Assembly: GCA_002401195.1 (NCBI GenBank) | Contig: NVSI01000028.1 | Span: 6,244-12,140 of the forward strand | DNA from: Alphaproteobacteria bacterium | Lineage (GTDB): Bacteria; Pseudomonadota; Alphaproteobacteria; Micavibrionales; UBA1664 | DNA: 5,897 bases | Direction: 5' to 3' | Shown: positions 4,209 to 5,897 of the stretch, piece after piece | Position numbering within the stretch: the first letter of the stretch is position 1 | Layout: each line of letters starts with the position of its first letter | Translations under genes and position numbers: made by a program | The notes under the pieces: generated by a model | The model's input: only the letters and a program-made list of their open reading frames with translations | What the model was told of the DNA's origin: nothing | Database searches by the model: none

Positions 4209-5897
4209 TTATTTTTCCTCTTCTTTTGTGTAAATATTTTCAATTTTTGCGTCTGGAAACGCGCTTAAGATCATCGTGATATTCGGATGAGATTTTAACT
4301 CACCCATTGCCGTGTCCTCAACAAGTTTCTTTTGAGCTGCGACCGATTCACGGCCCTTGGCGTCCGCCGTCACGGATAACATCCATGGTTCCCCCGTCCA
4401 ATCACGTAAACATCGCTGCACACGACTGGAAAATTCAGGTGGGCATGTCGGATATGCAAAAAATTCAAAATGCCCTTTTTTCAAACTCAAACACGCAATG
4501 TCTTGATATAAATGCGATGATAAAATCATCTCACCCTTATCTTCGAATAATTGAATCATTCCCTCAATTGTTTGCGGGGATTCGGCCGTTTGATTTTGAG
4601 GCACAGCAAGAGAGACTGGCACGCTCTCAGCGACCATTCCGCCACCTGCAATAGCGCGCAATTGAGGTTGGTTTCCACTCCCTCCCGCATCCGCCGGAGC
4701 ATTCACAACAGGCGCCGCCCCGTTTTGAATGATTGGTGCGTTTTTCAGCTTTTTAATAAGATCAGCAGGATCAGGAAGGTCCGCCGCGTAAATAAGACGA
4801 AGAACAACCATTTCAGCCGCTTTTTGTGCGTTAGGAGCGTTGTTTAATTCACCTAGGCCTTTTAACAAAATTTGCCATGCTTTTTGGAATTGCGGTGCGC
4901 GCATTTGCGCCGCCATCGCTTTGGATTTGTCCATCGCCGCATGCGGAAGAGATTCGATAGTTGCATCCGTGTTCACACTCAGGATACTAAGCCCATGGAT
5001 CATATCCATCATATCTTGAATAACCACGCGCGAATCAGCGCCCATCCGGTACAAATCCTGCATGATTTCAAGAGCCGTTTGCGGTTGACCAGAAAACGAA
5101 GCCTCAATCAAATCCAAAATACGAATGCGGTCCGTCGCGCCAAGCATCGTACCCACATCTTCGGCCGTCACCTGATCTTGTGCGCCCAAAGCCATCGCCT
5201 GATCAAGCAGGCTAAGCCCATCACGCACCGATCCATCCGCCGCGCGTGCAATAAGGTCCAATGCCTCCGAATCGGCCTTTACGCCTTCTTTTTCACTAAT
5301 CATTTCAAAGTGAGATTTTAATGTATCAACCTCAACACGGCGCAAATCAAAACGCTGACATCGTGAAAGAACAGTCACAGGCACTTTGCGAATTTCGGTC
5401 GTTGCAAAAATAAATTTCACATGGGATGGCGGCTCTTCCAATGTTTTCAAAAGCGCATTAAACGCATTTTTCGATAACATATGCACTTCATCAATCACGT
5501 ATATTTTATAACGCGCGGACACAGGCGCATAACGGACACCGTCCAAAATTTCACGAATATCATCAACGCCCGTGCGCGAGGCCGCATCCATTTCCATGAC
5601 ATCAGGGTGGCGATCTTCGGCAATGGCTTGGCATATTTCACAATCAGATGTATCACCGGTTGTTGCGCCCGCCTTGCCATCCGCGCCCGTATAATTCAGC
5701 GCCTTGGCAATAATCCGCGCCGTTGTCGTTTTCCCAACACCGCGCACACCTGTCAACATAAATGCATGAGCGATACGACCGCTTTCAATGGCGTTCGTCA
5801 ATGTTCGCACAAGGGCTTCTTGTCCGATCAGCTCATCAAATTTTTGAGGGCGATATTTTCGCGCGAGAACGCGATATTCTTGAGTGTCATCTGTCAT
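4209..5897 (-). CDS. dnaX: DNA polymerase III subunit gamma/tau (clamp loader ATPase)
   Basis: DnaX is the ATPase of the clamp loader that places the beta clamp on primed DNA, and its tau form links polymerase III cores to the DnaB helicase. The 562 residues show the AAA+ module with Walker A GVRGVGKTTT (50-59), Walker B VIDEVH (134-139), sensor FATT (164-167) and the SRC arginine-finger motif (178-180). A collar domain follows (about 230-370), then a flexible Ala/Pro/Gly linker (about 387-440), and a C-terminal tau domain like that of Alphaproteobacteria, including HPNITMILSAFPDAKI (537-552). In the zinc module only C86 and C89 remain; the other two cysteine positions are Y69 and T83. A stem-loop after A-rich codons 382-386 could yield a shorter gamma form. 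The ATG is the last codon of the window; it fits the usual family N-terminus (EYRVLARKYRPQKFDELIGQE), but promoter and any upstream start lie outside. Confidence 0.96.
   Translation of the reverse strand: MTDDTQEYRVLARKYRPQKFDELIGQEALVRTLTNAIESGRIAHAFMLTGVRGVGKTTTARIIAKALNYTGADGKAGATTGDTSDCEICQAIAEDRHPDVMEMDAASRTGVDDIREILDGVRYAPVSARYKIYVIDEVHMLSKNAFNALLKTLEEPPSHVKFIFATTEIRKVPVTVLSRCQRFDLRRVEVDTLKSHFEMISEKEGVKADSEALDLIARAADGSVRDGLSLLDQAMALGAQDQVTAEDVGTMLGATDRIRILDLIEASFSGQPQTALEIMQDLYRMGADSRVVIQDMMDMIHGLSILSVNTDATIESLPHAAMDKSKAMAAQMRAPQFQKAWQILLKGLGELNNAPNAQKAAEMVVLRLIYAADLPDPADLIKKLKNAPIIQNGAAPVVNAPADAGGSGNQPQLRAIAGGGMVAESVPVSLAVPQNQTAESPQTIEGMIQLFEDKGEMILSSHLYQDIACLSLKKGHFEFFAYPTCPPEFSSRVQRCLRDWTGEPWMLSVTADAKGRESVAAQKKLVEDTAMGELKSHPNITMILSAFPDAKIENIYTKEEEK
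4700..4731 (-). other. Stem-loop in dnaX mRNA, 8 nt after an AAAAAC run
   Basis: On the minus strand the arms 4731-4719 and 4712-4700 form a 13-bp stem with one A-G mismatch (4725/4706) and one G-U pair, closed by a 6-base loop (GCGGCG). It lies at the start of the linker between the ATPase/collar and the tau domain. The in-frame codons AAA AAC (4745-4740) end 8 nt before it and AAA AAG (4754-4749) ends 17 nt before it. The base pairing is directly visible; a role in frameshifting is inferred. Confidence 0.5.

Noticed and set aside
3671..4279. Plus-strand open frame of 202 residues
   Set aside because: It lies antisense across rpmG, ebfC and the end of dnaX, all firmly identified; its Ser/Cys/Ile-rich translation looks like an antisense shadow.
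4872..5321. Plus-strand open frame of 149 residues inside dnaX
   Set aside because: Antisense to the DnaX collar and ATPase region; Arg/His-rich translation with no family resemblance.

Overview
The window looks like ordinary chromosomal housekeeping DNA from an alphaproteobacterium. The lineage call rests on protein style. The DnaX ATPase core has the alphaproteobacterial wording (EDRHPDVMEMDAASRTG, then GVRYAPVSARYKIYVIDEVH), its C-terminal tau domain resembles the alphaproteobacterial type, and the L33 protein is the cysteine-poor form of that class. Base composition is moderate rather than GC-rich, which would suit a Micavibrio-like or other non-Rhizobiales lineage; that finer placement is a guess. 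No mobile element, tRNA, rRNA or CRISPR array was seen.

Layout, left to right. Positions 1-464 (minus) hold the first 154 codons of an unrecognised protein that runs off the left edge. It diverges from rnr across only 28 bp, and a strong promoter for it overlaps the rnr start codon and would give a leaderless mRNA. Positions 493-2775 (plus) encode RNase R. It is followed with no gap, and in the same frame, by a CysQ-type 3'(2'),5'-bisphosphate nucleotidase at 2776-3570. A hairpin at 3582-3611 closes this unit and also ends the convergent rpmG gene (ribosomal protein L33, 3638-3808 minus), which has its own promoter just upstream. Further right, on the minus strand, dnaX (4209-5897, clamp-loader gamma/tau) and ebfC/ybaB (3886-4206) are 2 nt apart and form an operon.

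Functionally, the plus-strand pair joins a processive 3'-5' exoribonuclease with an enzyme that removes pAp, a known inhibitor of oligoribonuclease, so RNA turnover is a plausible shared theme. The minus-strand pair is the widely conserved DNA polymerase III clamp loader plus nucleoid-associated protein unit, but recR, its usual third member, is not next to it. The points most worth a second look are a stem-loop downstream of A-rich codons in dnaX that could produce a short gamma form, the loss of two of four zinc-binding cysteines in DnaX, the single-stop rnr/cysQ junction, and the predicted leaderless promoter. I found no clear evidence of a wholly new multi-gene system.
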